NCBI GenBank assembly: GCA_028023455.1
Contig: JAQFVV010012405.1
Span: 10,001,923-10,065,922 of the forward strand
Direction of reading: 5' to 3'
DNA: 64,000 nucleotides
From: Epiperipatus broadwayi
Lineage: Eukaryota > Onychophora > Udeonychophora > Euonychophora > Peripatidae
This document shows positions 61,063-64,000 of this stretch, in pieces; positions within the stretch are counted from its first letter, which is position 1; each line of letters opens with the position of its first letter. The translations under genes and the position numbers were made by a program. The notes below the pieces were generated by a model that worked only from the letters and a program-made list of their open reading frames with translations, ran no database searches and was not told the origin of the DNA.

Positions 61063-61630
61063 ATGAGTAGGCACTAGATAGGGATTTTATGCACAAGCCT
61101 TCTGGCATCCATTGATTGCTCTTGTTAGCACAAGATGGCACTACTATATGGAGAGTTTTGCTTTGTTTTTGATTGTTTAATAACAATTATTGTGCTAGCA
61201 TGAGATAGTGATCATGTGATGTTTAGTGGTTTAACACCAATCCTGCCTAATAGGATAGTGGTGGCTATGGTTGTTAAAGAGCCAAATGCACCAAAATGTA
61301 TGGGTACTGAATTGAGTTCAGACCCATATGACTATATAGGCCATTGAGCTTGGATTGAAAATATTAATAGTGTTTTCAATTTCATTCTCATAGTTTTGTA
61401 GTTAAATAGAGTTAAAAGGTGGGTGCTGGAGGGTTGCATTAGATCCTAAGATCTAGGTGCAGTGCTCTCAGATCCAAAGCTCCTCATTGATGAAGGCTAC
61501 AAGCCAGAAACTGGTCTGGAGATATTGGATGAGTAGGCACTAGATAGGGATTTTATGCACAAGCCTTCTGGCATCCATTGATTGCTCTTGTTAGCACAAG
61601 ATGGCACCACTATATGGAGAGTTTTCACCT

Positions 61631-61969
61631 TTAATCTTATTAAATATTATCATATTCATAATGCATGATTTTTAATTTAGCTTAAATAATAACAGTAATT
61701 ATGTGTATGTTTCATCCCAAATATTTGTCTTATAGGGGGCTGCATAAATATGTCATAAATGTATAAAGGGTTCTATGAAATTATTTAAATGTTTATTAAA
61801 TCTTCTATGTAAATATTAAATGTATCTTAGTAATTATATGTGTGTGTTTAATATGTGTAAATTACCAAGTTCAATTGGGTGCCTTGGCTAAAGCCAATAC
61901 ATCATTATGACACAGTACTACCCCTCTCTATTTAATATCCCATAATCAAACAATATTTTAGAATTCAAT
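61631..61969. other. AT-rich DNA, nothing recognised
   Basis: No gene or repeat recognised. Confidence 0.5.
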
Positions 61970-62103
61970 ATATATGAGGCTAACAAATCAATATATCACA
62001 TATAGTAATGGTCAAGATTGTATAATCAGTCATCATATATATGAGGCTAACAAATCAATATATCACATATAGTAATGGTCAAGATTGTATAATCAGTCAT
62101 CAA
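61970..62103. repeat. 67-bp direct tandem duplication
   Basis: ATATATGAGGCTAACAAATC and the following 47 bp occur twice in tandem (61970-62036, 62037-62103) without visible differences, hence recent. Confidence 0.9.
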
Positions 62104-62739
62104 GATTGAAAGGCCAAGCAGGGATGCTCAATCAGCAGACACAGTCTTTTCCCCATGCTCCTATATTAAACCCCTACCTAAACTTCCTAGCCTCCACCAC
62201 TTAATTAACATCCTTGATATCACACAGCTTCCCTTCTTCATACAGCACAATGTAGCACAGAGTTTGAACATGGATTCTCTCTCTCAGGGTTTTTCATAAC
62301 TCATGACATTACACTACACTAGCACCTTAAACCTTACATTAATTTATTTATATTATCCTTGTTGGTATGATTTGGAAGTTCAATCATTTATATAATGTTA
62401 CAGAGCTAATATGATATCTATAAGATGCAAAACCATGGATGTACATATTTCACAATTAACTGACTCACTAAATGATAGATATATAATAACTAATTAATAG
62501 TTCCAACTTGCAATAAAGATGCATGCTTACTTAACAAGAATAATATAAGTTTTATTATAAAATTAAAATATAGAGAGAGTAGCATAAAAATATTATATTT
62601 GAATGATCTATTGGCTTTAGATAGCATTACAGAATATGGTGGCAGCTTACAATAATGATGTCAGCCCTATTAATTTGATTGAAAATATTATAATCTATTA
62701 GCCCATTCTAGGTATAAACACAACAGTTAATAACATATT
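62104..62739. other. Mixed-composition DNA, no gene recognised
   Basis: 62110-62300 is noticeably less AT-rich (CCCCATGCTCC, CTTCCCTTCTTCATACAGCAC) but has no ORF or recognisable repeat. Confidence 0.4.
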
Positions 62740-63175
62740 TATTTAATGGGCCAACTGGTGTACAGGTTCAAGTTTAGATTACCCAGGGTTACTGATAGAT
62801 GCAGGTGAAGGCTAAAGGCAAACATTACTTGGAAATTGCAGTACTACCTATGTGAGTGGGGTCAGTAGTACATATAATGTGGATGATTGGTTTAGTGATC
62901 TGATGGTATTGTTCACTGCTGAAGAGTGGATGTTCCTGGCCACAGAGGTGCATCTGCTTCTAACCAAGGGCACATTCCAGTGGAAGAGGCCAAAGATGTG
63001 CTAAATTTAAGATTTGGGCTCACACGGAGTCTGGCTCTTGTAGAACCTAGACCAGCATTAATCTATGACATAGGAACCCAGGCGTGCAGCCTTTGCTCTG
63101 CCCTCATGCAGTTTGATCAAATGACACATGAACCATACAGAGAATACATGATGAAGTGAATAATAATGATACGAC
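62740..63175 (+). other. Higher-GC island with a 77-codon ORF, identity unknown
   Basis: The ORF at 62926-63159 (MDVPGHRGASASNQGHIPVE, ALIYDIGTQACSLCSALMQF) has a normal amino-acid mix in clearly higher-GC DNA than its surroundings. The upstream part (62757-62925) has the same composition without an ORF. There is no promoter, splice or domain evidence. It could be a transposon remnant, a transferred fragment or a short exon. Confidence 0.3.
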
Positions 63176-63620
63176 CATGGCCAGAATGCAAATATATATA
63201 GAAAGATAAACAATTGTTAAACCTTCCACCCACATGAATAAACATTATGAAACTTATTTTATATATAACCCATAAGCATTCCCAGTTAACCATGTATGAT
63301 TCATTTATAATTAAAACCCATTCACAATAACTATTTTAATAATCTTAAAATTTGAAAATATAATAAAACAATATTTGAGTCTTGGGGAGATTACTTATTC
63401 CTAAAATAAGCTGGTAGGACAATAAATTATTAATTTACTTCTTACATAATAAAATCTTGAATTATAAATATTACCACATTTTCAGAGTTTTTTATTACAG
63501 AAAATCATTTTATGGAAAGAGACTTATTAATTTAGCAGCCCATGAAGAAACACTTTAAATAGAGTATATTATTTTATTATGAATAACTTTAATAAAATTA
63601 TTTTTTAACAGATGTATGAT
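63176..63620. other. AT-rich DNA, nothing recognised
   Basis: No gene or repeat recognised. Confidence 0.5.
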
Positions 63621-63624
63621 TGTA

Positions 63625-63860
63625 ATTAAACAATCCAAAACAAAGAAAAACTCTCCATATAGTAGTGCCATCTTGTGCTAACAAAAGCAATCAATGGATG
63701 CCAGAAGGCTTGTGCATAAAATCCCTATCTAGTGCCTACTCATCCAATATCCCCAGACTAGTTTCTGGCTTGTGGCCTTCATCAGTGAGGAGCCTTGGAT
63801 CTGAGAGCACTGCACCTAGATCTTAGGATCTAATGCAACCCTCCAGTGATCATGTGATGT
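63625..63860. repeat. Family A repeat, half copy
   Basis: Starts TAAACAATCCAAAACAAAG, continues CTCTCCATATAGTAGTGCCA and the ribozyme, and ends CTCCAGTGATCATGTGATGT, where it joins an arm end directly; the rest of the body is deleted. Confidence 0.85.
63742..63800 (-). ncRNA. Hammerhead ribozyme (family A), copy 3
   Basis: Minus strand: ATCCAA (63800-63795) pairs with TTGGAT (63747-63742); TCCTCA (63791-63786) with TGGGGA (63755-63750). Core CTGATGA 63785-63779, helix II GGC/GCC, GAAAC, loop TA, GTC ending at 63756. Same fold as the 60.6-kb copy. Confidence 0.8.
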
Positions 63861-63878
63861 ATGATTGTATTTATAAAG

Positions 63879-63955
63879 AGCCACATGATAAACAATATAT
63901 ATATTATAAATAATTGAGCCACATGATAAACAATATATATATTATAAATTAATTG
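63879..63955. repeat. 38-bp direct tandem duplication
   Basis: AGCCACATGATAAACAATAT plus 18 bp repeats at 63879 and 63917 with only end differences. Confidence 0.85.
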
Positions 63956-64000
63956 AATGGAAATATACTCACCATCCTTCATTAACTCTCTACACAATTC

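Larger units (their letters stand above)
60455..61630. repeat. Family A cluster (copies in both orientations)
   Basis: The element runs from CTAAACATCACATGATCACT through AACAATCCAAAACAAAGC, CTCTCCATATAGTAGTGCCA, the ribozyme, the 3' body with GAACTCAATTCAGTACCCAT, and back. Inverted copies abut at about 60903 and 61013-61230, so several stretches mirror each other. Ribozymes: minus 60616-60674 and plus 61008-61062 are core-intact; plus near 61481-61540 has T for C3 (ATTGATGA). The mirrored 68- and 82-codon ORFs (60494 +, 60938 -) are both incidental. Confidence 0.85.

Noticed and set aside
60494-61186. Two mirror ORFs of 68 and 82 codons with nearly the same start (LLNN.KQSKTLHIVVPSC)
   Set aside because: They lie in inverted copies of family A, so the similarity comes from the repeat. 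They cross the ribozyme region and show no domain.

Overview
The window looks like gene-poor, very AT-rich nuclear DNA of an animal. The evidence is the mix of mobile elements: Penelope-like elements with a GIY-YIG nuclease, RTE and other LINE remnants, a two-ORF LINE, hAT and TTAA-type (piggyBac-like) non-autonomous DNA transposons, long microsatellites, and a CpG-bearing promoter with ETS/NRF1/YY1-like sites next to consensus splice donors. A mollusc, perhaps a cephalopod, is my guess from the repeat style; nothing here proves it. No conserved host protein was recognised.

Layout. 1-8.9 kb: AT-rich DNA with two perfect hairpin elements (about 2.0 and 3.3 kb), a family A repeat (about 4.0-4.8 kb), a TTAA MITE (6.2-7.0 kb) and a diverged tandem repeat (8.0-8.9 kb). 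8.9-10.6 kb: the best host-gene candidate, a CpG-containing promoter, a 5'UTR intron and a short two-exon ORF. 11-24 kb: mostly featureless, with foldbacks, SINE-like heads and a 400-bp TATC/CATC array. 24.3-26.3 kb: a truncated RTE LINE, then two truncated Penelope nuclease copies joined head to head. 27 kb: one hAT MITE nested in another. 30-36 kb: family A and D repeats, a solo hammerhead-like repeat, and a tandem array of about 370-bp units (family B) interrupted by a TTAA MITE. 37.6-46.5 kb: two more TTAA MITEs either side of a nearly full-length LINE (39.9-44.7 kb). 47.4-50.3 kb: three LINE fragments in the same orientation, ending in ATT/ACT trinucleotide tails. 51-64 kb: family A clusters, a second head-to-head Penelope insertion (57.2-58.8 kb), and foldback repeats.

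The main result is that at least five separate repeat families carry hammerhead self-cleaving ribozyme (HHR) motifs that I could fold by hand: family A (60.6, 61.0, 63.7 kb), family B (33.7 kb and decayed copies across a tandem array), family D (47.85 kb), family E (59.25 kb) and a solo repeat (33.4 kb). All have the type I layout: open helix I with an internal loop, a CTGANGA core, a short capped helix II, GAAA, and a helix III of only 1-3 bp. This is the architecture known from Penelope terminal repeats and from retrozymes. The family B tandem array looks like a retrozyme locus. Autonomous partners may be the Penelope elements in the same window, but that link is inferred.

The protein-coding mobile elements here are all damaged: the Penelope copies are truncated and frameshifted, the LINE ORFs carry single-base changes in A-runs, and the DNA transposons are non-coding. 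The window therefore reads as a record of several waves of insertion, several datable by nesting, around at most one small host gene.
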